DNA of 64,000 bases from Polydactylus sextarius. Taxonomy: Eukaryota > Chordata > Actinopteri > Polynemidae. Within the stretch, counting starts at the first letter, position 1, and every line of letters starts with the position of its first letter. The DNA lies in NCBI GenBank assembly GCA_016801845.1, contig CM028916.1, positions 19,296,014 through 19,360,013 on the forward strand. Reading direction: 5' to 3'. The notes below the pieces were generated by a model. It worked only from the letters and a program-made list of their open reading frames with translations. It had not been told where the DNA came from and did no database searches. Below are positions 1-13,000 of this stretch, in pieces. The position numbers were made by a program, and so were the translations under genes.

Positions 1-1450
1 ACTGGGAAAGGAAAGCATGAATTGTCCTCATGTGTGTTACTGACACCGAATATTCACCAACCATGTCGGCCTCTGTTATCTAAAGCCATGTCAGACTGTG
101 TGTGCTGCTTATTTGTCTTAAATTTATACAAACAATCAGTGTGATAATGATAAGATGAAGATATTTCCAAATCGTTTTGATTTTCTACAACATACATAAT
201 TGTGCAGGTTTAAAATGTTATTGATAAATTGAGGGATTTAAAGTTCAGCTAAATGTCGATTGAAACCATTGAGCTGATTGTGAGAGAGGGAAAAAAGAAA
301 ATCACACGTGTACGAAGGTAAAAATCGTTAAAGCTCTGAGCTGTGACTTATCTACATCCCGATACTCCTGTGACACAATACGATGCAGGAACATTTTGAC
401 GAAACATGTCAGTCACAAATTAAAACGTGACCACTGTGACCGGTAAAGTGCACAAAACATTTTTTATCTGCATATCAGAATCTGTGTCTAACACCAGAGC
501 CACTAAGTAAAATAAGTTTCTTCTTTGAGCAAATATTAACAAAGACGATGTACAGGATCATAGAAATACAATTAGCTGTTGTGTTGAAAGAAATTAAATA
601 GTTAATGATCAGATTGGATATTTTTGAATAACCGGAATACGATGCGAATATGTAATATCTCATTTCATAATGATAATGATGATGATCTCATCATCACAAA
701 TGAAAACCAGCTGCCATTTTCACAAGAGACTTCTCCTCCATCATCACTTAATTATTACAGAAAGAGTGTAAAAAGGCTGTGACCACATCATAAATATCAA
801 CAAATAGTGTTCAGCCCTACATATTACATTATTATGTCTTCTAACTTGGAAACTCTGGGCTCTCTACTAGAATAAGTAATGATAATAAAAAAAAAAAATG
901 AACAAAAAACATTCTGTTTTCACCACAGTTAGTTGTACAATGTCAGTTTGTTTAAAGTGGCTGACAGAGTTGGAGAGGTTAAAAAAGCAGCTACAGAAGA
1001 ATAAGGTTCATAAACACACACAGGCATATTCACATTAACAGGCCAGTTTCAACTAAAGTTCTAAGTCTGTGATCTCCAAAAAAGAAAAGAGCTTTTCTTT
1101 AACAAAATAAAAAGATTCTTTTTTTCACATAAACAGTGTAAATTTCTGTATGTGGCAATAAGCAAACAAACTTTTTTTTTTTTTTTTTTCGTGGTGCAAA
1201 CGTCGTCTAAAACACTGTAACAAAGCAGCAGCACCAGGTGTCAGCATGTGGCCGCTGCTAACGGCCTATATTTAACTGAGTCTGAGTGATGTCAAACGTC
1301 ATGTCACAGCATGTACCATAGTAAAGGCTATCAGTGTGTCGCCTCATGATTCATTAGGCTGCCATCTGCTAGCATGACGGCGGGGTTTGGGGCTCGTCTG
1401 ATTTGGGGATTGGGTGGATGACAGACTTGTACGCACACATGCAAACGTAA

Positions 1451-1451
<1 letters not shown>

Positions 1452-1482
<31 letters not shown>
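1452..1482. repeat. (CA)n microsatellite
   Basis: About 15 uninterrupted CA units in the pde4c intron. Confidence 0.97.
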
Positions 1483-2592
1483 CCCAAAAAGGCCAGGACA
1501 TCTGCACAAGGGAGCTCACTAATGCGTGCACATGTACAGAGACATGATGGACACCAAGGTGGCAGGTGGCCACTCCTTCATCAGGGAAGTGTTTGTAGGA
1601 AACACAAGACCCATGAAATGCTAAGTCACGAGCGCCACGTCATGATTTCATATCTGGAAAAATCCAGGAATCCACTCTGAGCCGACGTGTGGCCTACTGC
1701 GAAAACACAGATAAAAAATAATGATAAGCTGCAAGAGCTGAGAGACATTTTATATATGGGAGAGGAAAATATCAACTGTTTTCAATATCAGCATTTATGA
1801 AGAAACTAACTGGGACTTAATTCTGTGTGACACTGTAAAATTCAACAGAAAAGTTTGTTAATTTTTTTTTTTTTTTTTACAAAAAGTAAGATGAGTGCTT
1901 AATTTTCTTAATATATATTTATATTAATTTAAAAAAAAAGATCATTCTACTTTTGTCAGCTCTGTAATTTAGAATAAACTGAAATAAATTTGTAGTTGAG
2001 CTTAAGAGTGTTCATATGTGATATATTCCTGATATAAAAAAAAATCCTGCTGCCGTGTAATAAAAGGATAGAAGAGGAAAGTGAGGGTCGACTCATCCAG
2101 TTTCATTCACAGAATATGACCCAGAATCACTGATTTTTATGTTGTTGTGTCAGTGTTATATAAACCAATTATAAACATACAATATTAAGTAAATACTAAA
2201 TGTAAATACTTAACGTAGTTAAATTAGTTTCAGAATGTAAAAGTGTTCATTTGAAGTCACTGTATTATTTTAGAGGAAAATATCTAATTCTGCTACATGA
2301 CACATGCAAACACAACTAACACAAATAAATAAATAAATAAATAAATAAAAGAAAGTCTAATTATTAGTTAGACTAAATTTCAAACTACCAAACAATACAT
2401 CATGGTTATTGTTTGAACACAAAACAAATAGTAGTGTGTGATCTCACTGCTCCCTGACTGAGAATAACTTGGTCAGTTTCCCCCTCTAGTGGCTACAATG
2501 AACACTGAACACTAGTCCTCAGGCTGCTCTGTTAACAACATAAACAACATCCAGCACAGGTTTGTTTCAAACTCTATTTATATTTATATTTT

Positions 2593-2596
<4 letters not shown>

Positions 2597-2666
<70 letters not shown>
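2597..2666. repeat. compound (CT)n(AT)n(GT)n microsatellite
   Basis: Three dinucleotide blocks abut without a break: CT to about 2624, AT to 2646, GT to 2666. Confidence 0.97.
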
Positions 2667-3734
2667 ATCATTCTGTTTTTCTCTAGGTCTAGATCTTACT
2701 GTCAACTGTGATGAAATTATGAAGTTATTATTGTTATGATTTGGTTCCGTATAAATAAAACCAAACAGAGCCGATTGAGCTTATCTGATTGGACTTTTTT
2801 TTTTTTTTTTTTTAAAACAAAATAATATCCACTGTGGACAGGACACAGACTCACTTCAAGTTTTCACTTCCTTTTCAGTTATTCTCTCTCATCTTTTAAT
2901 TGTTGTCACAGTCCCAGTGAACCTTGGAGTAAAGTAGAGAGGCCTCCTGTTTCCCCTCGCAGCTCACAGTGTGAGTAGGAAACACAGCAGAGCTGTTCTG
3001 TCTGAATTTTGCAGCGTTAGTGCTGTTGCCGGCCTCAGGAATCGATGAGGCTCTGGAGGCGATTGGGGAAATCAGTCATGCTGAAAATATGGAGTACAGC
3101 AGTGACGCACACGGCAGCCAGGCCGCCACAGCCACACAGGCCCTATTGACTAATCTGGGTGTGTGTTTGGGAAGGGGGGTCTGGCAGCTATATTGGGACC
3201 TCTGACATTGACACTGTTGCCCTTTGGTGGGGTGGCCTCGCTTGACACTTTTTTGTTTCCCCCTTATTCCCTCAGTCACAATCACTTTCTGCCTCACTTT
3301 TATTTTTGTCCACTTCAAAATATCTTTTGATTCTGTTTTCAGCCCGTAACCACCTCTCTCTCTCTCACCCCCCCCCCTCCCTCTCTCTCAGTATGACCCT
3401 ATCCCTCCAGTCATTATCGCTGTGCTAAAAGCAGCTCTATCTCTTTCCACATCCCCTCTATCACTTCTTCACCGCCCTCTCGTCTGTGCCGTTACCCTCT
3501 TTGTCTAAATTATCTCTTTTTCCCACTCAGTCAGCTGTTGCGTCTGTCTCTTTGCGCCGTTCTCTACTTTAGATAAATGGCGTCTTTTCAAACTGTCACC
3601 ATGGCGTCGACTATCTTCTCATGATACTGACTGAGAGCTCTCATCTGCAGCCATGTTGGGCTTTAATGCAGTCACACCGTGTTTAAATGTACCACACTGT
3701 CAGAGACGCCATAAAAAGGCATTGTTGAGAAGGT

Positions 3735-3737
<3 letters not shown>

Positions 3738-3769
<32 letters not shown>

Positions 3770-3772
3770 GAG

Positions 3773-3825
<53 letters not shown>
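3738..3825. repeat. compound (GA)n(GT)n microsatellite
   Basis: About 14 GA units, a short GTGAGAGAT bridge, then about 26 GT units. Confidence 0.97.
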
Positions 3826-3826
<1 letters not shown>

Positions 3827-5638
3827 AAGTCATAGGGTAGGATGAATTGTGCCCTGGTACTGTTAGTACAAGTTGAGAGAGTAAGAGCCGTCTCTATTGT
3901 GATGGACACATCTGCATTACAAGTGACTGCTTTGTCTCAGTGTGTGTGAGTGTGAAGACAAATAGAATAATTCATTTATTAAAGAATTTAATTACTCCCA
4001 TAACAAGTGACATATTCATAAACAGACCATCATCTTTACTGATGCTGAAAATGAAAAAACAATTCCTGAACTTGTTTTAACTTTGAGCTGAAGCTCCATT
4101 AGTGACTCTACATCAGCGCTGTGTATTTTTTTTCCAGCCAGGCAGTTCTATGTACATATCAGGTAATAAGAGAATAGAGGCTTGTTCTGTTCTCTGCTGT
4201 ACTTCTGTATTTCTGGCTGTGGTCTAAAATCTCCTGCTTTGATCTCCTCATATGATCCAAACAGGCTCACAGCTGGAGGAGTTCGGATGACACTCGCGAG
4301 GCACATGCCTTATGCCCAGAGTTCAGAAAAGTTTTGCCACACTGCACTTTAAAAAAAAAAAAAAACATCCCACGAGAGCTCTGAAATGTTTTGTTTTTTT
4401 AATTCAGTGTGAGGAAGAGCAGGCTATTTCTGAATCTCTGAAGCAGCTTTGAGTTTATTTTAATGTTGCATCTCTGTTTCTGAGTTTTCACAAAGAAGTC
4501 ATGTTGGGCCCCCAGATGTATGTATGTGTGTGTATGTGTGTGTGTGTATTCATACACTGTGTCCTCTTATTTGTGTGCTCACACTCGTGTTTCATGTATA
4601 AGTCTCTGTTTTTAGTCTTTGTAAACTTACATAACAATGTGTCCTGCAGGGATCTCATGACAGCTGTAGTAGATTTGATGGTTTTCCTGAACCCGGCCAG
4701 CTCATTACACAGTTGTATCAAGTTTCAACTACAATTAAGTCAATGAGTTGCATCAGCATGTTGACAAGATGGCTTGTTATCATGATTTACCTCCTGGAAA
4801 AGATTTTATTTGATATATTATTCTATTTCTCTCTGGTTTGTCTTCTAGAGGACAAGGCAGAAAATACAAGGAGAATCTACCTCATCTGCAGCTCTTGTGA
4901 ATCATTTTCCATAATGCTCCAGCAGCTTTCAGTTTACTTACGAAACCCAAAAATCCTTCACCACATGATGATCATACTGTGTTTAACCCGGATGCTTGGG
5001 ATTGGATCAAATCCATGGACCCCAAGAAGGGACATCAGTGGACAGAGCCATTGATCCACAAAGCCACCCCCGAGGCCTGCACAGCCAAACACGGCACACC
5101 AACTGCAAAACCCACTGGCTTTACCAAAGTGCCTATGAGAATATTTGTTTTATTAATCCAAAGTTTTAAACAGGTGCAGATTCACCACTAGAAACATATA
5201 TTTTAGCACCAAATCAAGCTGACTCAATACTTTGGTGCTTTACTTTGACAGACAACTACAAAGACATAAATGTCCACATCTATATGTCTTTTATCTTGAA
5301 AAATTTTGAATATTATGTAAACTGACAGACAAAACGGAAAATGAAATGCAAATACAGAGTCATACTAAACCACAGAAAACTGACAAATATGAATCAGCAC
5401 GACATGATGCGTGTAAACAGAGTGTAAACACAGTGACAGAGCAGCGCTGTTCGATCGTTTCTTATGAAGTGATCATACGTCGAAACAATGACAAATAAAC
5501 TGGCAGAACTTTTCAAACAAAAACACAAGAGAAACGAGCTCTCTCATACTCCCTGAAGATCTGTGGGCACAACATATATCACATTGCCTTCACTGTGCAT
5601 CAGCATCTGAACTCACAATCACACAAGTTGATACGTAC

Positions 5639-5712
5639 CCAATGCACGAGTGCCTGCGGGTGGAGAAGTTGCCATGCATCTTCCTTGAAAAGCGTGAGTC
5701 TTTGTTCATCAT
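5639..5712 (-). CDS. pde4c: pde4c alternative first exon, PDE4D3-like
   Basis: A 24-codon exon reads MMNKDSRFSRK then MHGNFSTRRHSCI and ends ATTGG|GTACGT with two bases of the next codon. The second part matches the PDE4D3 N-terminus (MMHVNNFPFRRHSWI), including RRHS, whose Ser is a known PKA site in PDE4D3 that affects AKAP binding. Translation may start at 5712, 5709 or the third ATG (5679); the last gives a length closest to PDE4D3. The exon is too short for length-based gene finding. Confidence 0.7.
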
Positions 5713-6302
5713 GTTATTGGCAGGCTAAAAAGGAGTCGGGTCGAGTTCAGAGATGCATCAAAATAGCTGCTTTTGGAGACGAAGGATGAACCAAACGAAC
5801 TTCTTCGGTGCAACCAAAAAACCCCATGTTGTCATGAATCAAAGAGGGAAGCCGTCCGGATTCTGGTCCAGATGTTTTACGTGCTCACAAGTTACAGAAC
5901 CGGGAGAAAGGTCCTTTTTTTTTTTTTTTTTGGAGCGGCCAGTGCATGAAAAACAGGTCCAAGTATGACAGATGCAAAACAGTGTCAAGATGCAAAACAG
6001 GAAAACAAAAGTCTCATCAACTGCACCTGGCAGGAGCAGGAATGAAAATGAACACAGCAGTAAGTCATGCCTGCTGGATGCCCTTCTGTGTTTATTAGAT
6101 AAAACTTTCTAACTAGAAGCGATTCACTTCCAGCTCAGTGCAAGAATCAATGGATTAAGGTTGCAGAGTCAAAGTGCATCAAGCTGGAAATTTAATTTGG
6201 AGTTGAGCTTTTAGTCCTAGCGATAAGGATATGTCCATTTGTTTAGTGGAAAAGGAAGAATCAGACAGGTTCAGAGCTCAGTGTGTGTGTGAGTGTGTAT
6301 GT

Positions 6303-6357
<55 letters not shown>

Positions 6358-7011
6358 CGTGTGCGTGTGAAGCCTAAAAAGGCAAAGAGTCTTGGCTGTT
6401 AGAGACCTTTCAGAGAGTCACTGACAGTGGAAGTTCAGGGTCAAATTAAATCAAAGTTAAAACTGAGGTTGGTGTCAGCTGTCAGCGCTCCGTTCCTCAC
6501 TCATTCTCCTTTCAGATCACGGACACAGACGTACCAAGATAAATGAATCTCCTGTCTTCTTCTCCTTATACTCCAAAATAGGAAACGGTGCGCTTGAATT
6601 CTTCCAAAACAGAATTCCTTTACAATGGGCCCCAGATATTTGTCTGTCTTCAGAAATCAGGTCCAACAACAATTACACAGAGCTGTCCATCTGAACATAG
6701 AAGGACTTGCCCATGTGATGCTACTACCCCAACACAACTGAGTTATTCTTAGTGGCGGGAAAAAGTGAGCTGGACAGAGTGTTATAATCCCATCAGATGC
6801 TCCCTGGAGTGGACTGTCCCATGTAGTCCCTGTCAGCGGGTCATAACAGACCTCCTCTTGTCTTCTCTCCTGAGAGTGGTGGGACCAAACTGGGGCTTAA
6901 AACAACAAACAACAACACCATCTCCCCTGAGAGAGAGAGAGGGAGTGAGCAAGAGAGAGAGAGAGACAGAGAGATACTGTGGAGGGAGAGAAGGGGTGGA
7001 GAGCTGGGTGG

Positions 7012-7045
<34 letters not shown>

Positions 7046-10000
7046 AGGGAAAGTAGAGTGGCGTAAGGTTAGAGTGGGATTAGTAGAGGTGAGGTGAAAT
7101 AAGAAAAAAGCATGTGATGTGTGTGTGTGTTATATCAGAGTATAACAATGTTTTTAACAGGCAGGCTTGTCAACGACAGTGTGACAGTTTCTGTTTTCGT
7201 GCCTCCGTGCATGACCAGCATTGTGGTCAATCAATACTTCAATATTGCATGTGTGTGTGTTTTGTTTTTTTTTTTTTTTTTTAAAAAAAGATTCCTTTTA
7301 AACACTGAACTATTTTCTCACACAACAATATAATCCATCTGACAAAAATGTGTCAATGTGAAAATACTGCACAGAACAAGCGATAAGTAAAACATGGAAA
7401 TATGTCATTTCTCATAATGTGAGCGAGGAGCAGACAGGAAGTGTCTGTCACAACACATCTGTGGTTATTACTGTCCATAATATCCATTAAGTTAAACTGT
7501 CTACCCTGGATGTGCTCACTTTTTCCATTATCAAATATATTTTTCACAATTTTAAGTCAAAACGGACAAATGAGGTTGTAACTTTTGCATGACCTTTAAT
7601 GAAAGGTTTTTCTGACTAATTGTCCTTCTTTGAGTGCTACTCTTCTGCCAACACATTCAATCCTCAACTCCACAAGCTCCATGAATCAAAGTCACCTTCA
7701 AATTGATTTTTAATCTTTGAGTCAAACTCCAGCCAAAGCACATCGTCTCCTGCCTCGACTGAGACCCATCACAGACATGAAGCACATAGTCCTGTCAAGC
7801 TCACATTTCACAACATAGCAGCCTCTAGTGGAAAATCACAGGGAATGCAACATTAATAGGCACCTGCACAAAGTCAGAACGAACATCCTGAACATAACTC
7901 AGTTTTCTCAAAATCTAATATAAACCTGAGTCTGACTGATTCTATAATGACACTAAAATGTCTGAAACTGAAGGGACTAAAACCGAAGTATTATTATCAC
8001 CTTTAACTTGTCAGTTAAAGGCGATAACTGACAAGTTTTCTCCTGGATACATTTTATTTATTAAGTAATAAAATATATGACTTTAGTCATATATTTTTTT
8101 CTCATATGCAAATGATTTAAATTACACACCGCTCACCAACATTCAACTGTTTTACTGCATCAGTACCATCAAGCATTTTACAACATAATTATAGTGTCAT
8201 ATATGATGACACTTGTTGCACTTATAACACTTAGTGACTTAGACTTCTGCATTAATAACAATATATGCAGTATATGACTGTGCCAGCTGCTGTTCAGACA
8301 GTGTACAGGTGTCTCCTCTTCCTCATCTGTGTCTACTCTGCCTATGCAACAATCACAAAGATCATTCAGGTGTGCAAGAGGTTGTTCATGGTCTGGTATA
8401 AAACAATGCTCCTACAGAGCTAGACAAATGAGGACGCACATAAATTGATGTGATAGCGGAAACAGGATGTCACACCAGACTTGGCTCTTAAAAACAATTT
8501 TCACAAAACATTTTTCTCCAAAAATCCATTTGACGCAGTGTCTGTGGAGTGGAAAAAGAGCTTTAATCAATTTAGACACTAAGTGAAAATAACTTCACGG
8601 CTGAGTTCTATATTTGACCTGCCTGCGACATTTATTTTCCGCTGGATCCCCAGTTTGTTTAATTCCTCGTCCTTGCCAGCCATCCTGCTATAACTCTTCC
8701 CTGTCCATTTATTTCAGCTGTGACATTATGGGACACTGCACATACCCAGCAGAGGGACACTTCCAATGACCTGACCTCAGAGCTGCATAATTTAAAAACT
8801 CTGACATGTTGAATATCTGCCAGCATCGGACCGTCCTGACTGAGCCTTGAATTCCCTCTTGACTGGACTCTCACACTCTAATATTTAGATTATCAACAGA
8901 CACAGTGAAATTAATGAAACCATTTGGCCGAAGAGTTACGGTAAACCCCGGAAAATCTACCCATCTCAAATCCAAGACCATTAAACGCCGGGGGGGAAAA
9001 CCATCCCCCCCACCCACTACTTGTTTAGAAATGGTGAATGAACTTGTAAACACTTGTTGAGTTTTCTAGTAGGCACTGGATTATTTAGGAATGTTTAATA
9101 CTTCTTTCATGCCAGTAAAAATAATGCAGGGTTTTACTGCAGCGAGTAGTCAGGCTCGTCATTTCATTTAACAGACATGGATGTAACTTAATGTCACTGC
9201 AGCAAGTTAGAAACACCTTGTAACAGCACATAGTTACATGATACCTACATCTGGATGTGTATACACTGAGGGGTGACTAATAAACATTGACAAAGACATA
9301 AGAGACATATGTGCATAAAAGAGTACGAACAGTATGATTTTCCACAATGGGGACTTCTTTGGGAGAAACATGCTGCTGTGTTTAATGTACTGACGAGTCA
9401 ATACACTGTGGGTTCAAAACAAAAAAGAACAAATCACTTTCTGTTTGCACATCCATCTACACATGTGTGTAAGGGCCTGTTTAAGCTAAGGTCAAGTATG
9501 GTTTGATCATACAACTCTTGCTATGACGTTCCTAGCCATGTAAATGTTTAATTTGCATTGGATTTGTAGGCCAAGCCTGATGCAATAACAGCTCATAAAA
9601 CTTGACCGATCAACAGGCACCAGAGCGGAGCGGGCTAACAGCAAGACAGCTGTACTCCTTACAAACAAGAGTTAAGGGCAAACACTGCAATGGATGAAAG
9701 ATTAAGAAAATATGTTTCGAGCTACGCACACAACGTCCATTCAAGGAGAGGAGAGTTTCATTGCTGTTTTTTTTTAAAAGGTTATTTAGTCGCTGACAGA
9801 TTAAGCACTTGACAAAGAAGTGGAACAACAAACTGCGGATCATTTCAAAGCAGCCATGTCAGTGAGCTGTGTGTTCACTGAGATGACACGCTCAACTGGA
9901 AACAAAAACAAGTCAACGCTCAGGAAAAACAGTCGCACCTTCAGGAAATTAAAAATGACAGAACTTTATCAAACCATTTTTTAATAAAGACCTTTAACTT

Positions 10001-13000
10001 TCAGTAATCTGCTACAGGTACATTGTTGTTTAAATGTATTTCACCATTTAAACAGTTAAAGTCTTTTAAAAAATATCAAACAAAATACCAAACATCACCT
10101 GTTATAAAAGATAAAAATCTTCACATCAAGAGGATTTAATTTAGTGGAATTTCCCTGAAAAAACAGCTGATCTTATTGTGGTATGTTTAACTGTAGCAGT
10201 ACATGAACATCTTGTGGTCAGGATCAATTTCATAACATAAGCTTAAGGGCAACCACTTTTGTACTGTGAAAGGTTGTTGCCTGAAAAAAACAACAAAAAA
10301 AAAAACAAAACTATATCTAAAGTCTGAAGCTGAGTGGAGTGACTTCTGGCCACGAGACAAGAACCATCGTCCACTACAGCAACACAAACACATCCACTGA
10401 AACATTAACCAGAACTTTAAAAAAAACATAAGCAAAGAGCACAAAAACTGTGTGTGAAACAAGCGCGCTCAAAACAATGTAGGCAACAAGTTCAAGTGAG
10501 TAATTGTGTTCTTATGTTAATCAAATACCCAGTATACAAACTACATAGTTCACAAAATACATTGTATTTTTCATATTTCTTTGTCTGCTACCACTGTCAC
10601 CTGCAACTGAAATATTCAGTTCTGCAGGTGCAGAAGCAGAAAACTACTTATTGTTGTATTTCAAAGAGTAAAACTACACGTGTTTCATTCAGAGGAACAG
10701 CTCTGTCATGATTGCTGTCAGAGTGATGGACTCTACCTGGGTGTGTGGGCGAGAGTGAAACGGCGCCTCTGGAGATTGATGCTGCGGTTCATCAGCAGCT
10801 TCCTGAAGAGTAGCGGCGAGTTTCGAGGAGAACCACGAGGGGAATCCTTGGGCGAGCTCTTTGGAGATGCCCCCGGTGAGGCCGTTAAAGACCTGGGCAT
10901 GAGCTTAATGATGGGAAGTCTGGTCAGCCATTGTTCCTGTGGCCTCTGCTCAACTTCAGACTGCTCCTCCTCTGAACTCTCAATGCTCAGATCGCTCATA
11001 ATGATCAGAGGATGGTCAGAGGTCAGGTGGTCAGTTCCTTCTCTCGCTCTGTCTCTGGTCGTTTTGGTCCAAGAAACTGACTCTGATCTGTTTCTCAAAT
11101 AATCTTCCAAAGCCAGGGGTAGCTAGTGGCTCTGGTCCAGTGCTCACTACCTCACATCTGACCTGCTAATGCCAACTGCAAAACACTTTTGTTCATACTT
11201 TCAAACAAGCTGCTTCAAAAACCCAACAAGCAAAAAAACAAAATCTCCTTGACAAAACTATGAAATGACCTCTCTACTGACTTTCTGACTTTTTATCTTA
11301 TTGGAAACCTAATAAACCCTTTTCATGTCTCTTCCTAACGACCATGCTGACTGTCGTGCTGGGCAAGAAACTCAAACATTAGTGTTGCCTCCCTCCCTCT
11401 CCCAGGCTTTGTTTACATTACTGCTAGGCCTTCCCTCTCTTCAACTAAATATGGACGTCTGATTTACAGGGAGGAGAAACATGACAGATCACCTCCTTCT
11501 GCTTTTCTCTTTCCCTCTTTCCAATCCTCTGCCTCCCCCCTTCTCTCGTTCCTAATCTTATGGAGCATATTGTTCATCAACTTCAAACTGCGCTCCATAA
11601 TTACTTCCTCTCCAAGTTCCTCCAGTGTATAAACATTAAGCTGTCGCCTCGCTTGGCCCTCCAGCTCGCCTCTCTTATGCTCACTCCAACTGACTTTGCA
11701 TACTCAGGCTTTTCCTCTGGTCCCTGAGGTGCCATTTGTTGTGAGGTTGCCTATTTCCTCAGAGACAGCCTCTTTGCCTTTCACATGCTCTGAGCGTACC
11801 AGGACGAGTCACATGGAGAGCCTCTGACTAAAAAAAGCAGAGGTAGATAAAAGCTATAGAGAGCATGGGTGCTGTCACGATGGCGCTCTCTATCTGTGAC
11901 CAGAGGCAACATCATCTTCACCCCCACCCAATCTCTTTGTTTATCATTGCAGAGTGAGAAAAGGTCCCCGTGTGATTAAGGACTCACAGCTGAACACCGT
12001 TGCTGTGTAAAGTAACTGAAATGACCTAGGGAGCTGGAACATCTGACACAGGACTGAACCTATGACCAACAGCTGGTAGGAAGCACACGGAGAAAAGATG
12101 TTCTGGTTAAAGGCTTTTTATGGATATACACTCATTGCTATTGTACTGTATGTATTCTGGAGGGATGGATGGAGAAATTTGCTCTCATTGAGCAACATTG
12201 AGGATGAGAACAAGGTCAAATGCATGTCAAGATTGTTTATATCACCCGTCATCACCAAAGCATGTCTCTGAGGAGTTTATTGGAAATGAGTGTGTAAGAC
12301 CGGATATGACTTTCAGTCCGTCCTTCCTGGTTGATGACTTCCATGACACCAGGATAAACACTTCAGTATCACCACTGCCAGGTGATTATAGATCGACCAT
12401 CTTTTAACCATCTTTGCTCTAAATGTCCACACTGACATTTTTAGATCTATATATGATGTTAATAGTGAACTTAATTTATACAAGTGTAATAGTGTAATAA
12501 ATTGTAATAGTGAAATTAAATGGACAAAAATTGTCAAGTGTGAAAATACTTGCACATTTCAACACTTTTAAAAGAATAATATGTATAATGTGAAAGGCTG
12601 ATTCTGTCTCTGATCAAAACTGAACAAAACAAAACATGGATGCTGGCTGTCCACAACTAAACCAGAAGTTACAGGGAGCAGTTAGCATCTAAACACTTCA
12701 TTGTTCTCAGGAGTTGATGGAGTCCAAATCTTAATTTTAATTTTTGTTAATGTTCCTCAGTTAAAGTTACACTATGCAAGTCTGGTGTTTTTTTTTTTTT
12801 TTTAATCTACAGAGCTCCCCTTACAGTCTCGGAGTAAGACCAAGTTCAAGGTGCATATATGAAGCAAAACACTTAATTCAACAGAAACAGAGGTGCTGAA
12901 CACCCTGTTCCATGACGCCACACTTATGACTACTTACGACTTTTTAAATGGACGGGGTTTATATACATTATATACAACCTACCAAACGGGAGAAAACTAC

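Larger units (their letters stand above)
1..5638. other. pde4c intron (downstream of the last visible start exon)
   Basis: No PDE4 UCR or catalytic exon was found. The stretch contains a T run (1170-1189), (CA)n at 1452-1482, (AAAT)n at 2323-2350, a CT/AT/GT compound repeat at 2597-2666 and a GA/GT compound repeat at 3738-3825. A plus-strand open stretch near 4900-5190 is discussed in the findings. Confidence 0.6.
5713..10736. other. pde4c intron between the PDE4D3-like and PDE4B3-like start exons
   Basis: No credible exon. It contains a long GT tract (6280-6370), GA-rich sequence (6930-7042), poly-T runs, two perfect small hairpins near 8.0 kb and a short CCCCCC/GGGGGG-containing stretch near 8990-9012. 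Confidence 0.6.

Noticed and set aside
10737..11110. Longer N-terminus for the PDE4B3-like exon starting at 11110
   Set aside because: The codon at 11110 is TTG, and the frame has no ATG between 10999 and the upstream stop, so 10999 is the first ordinary start.
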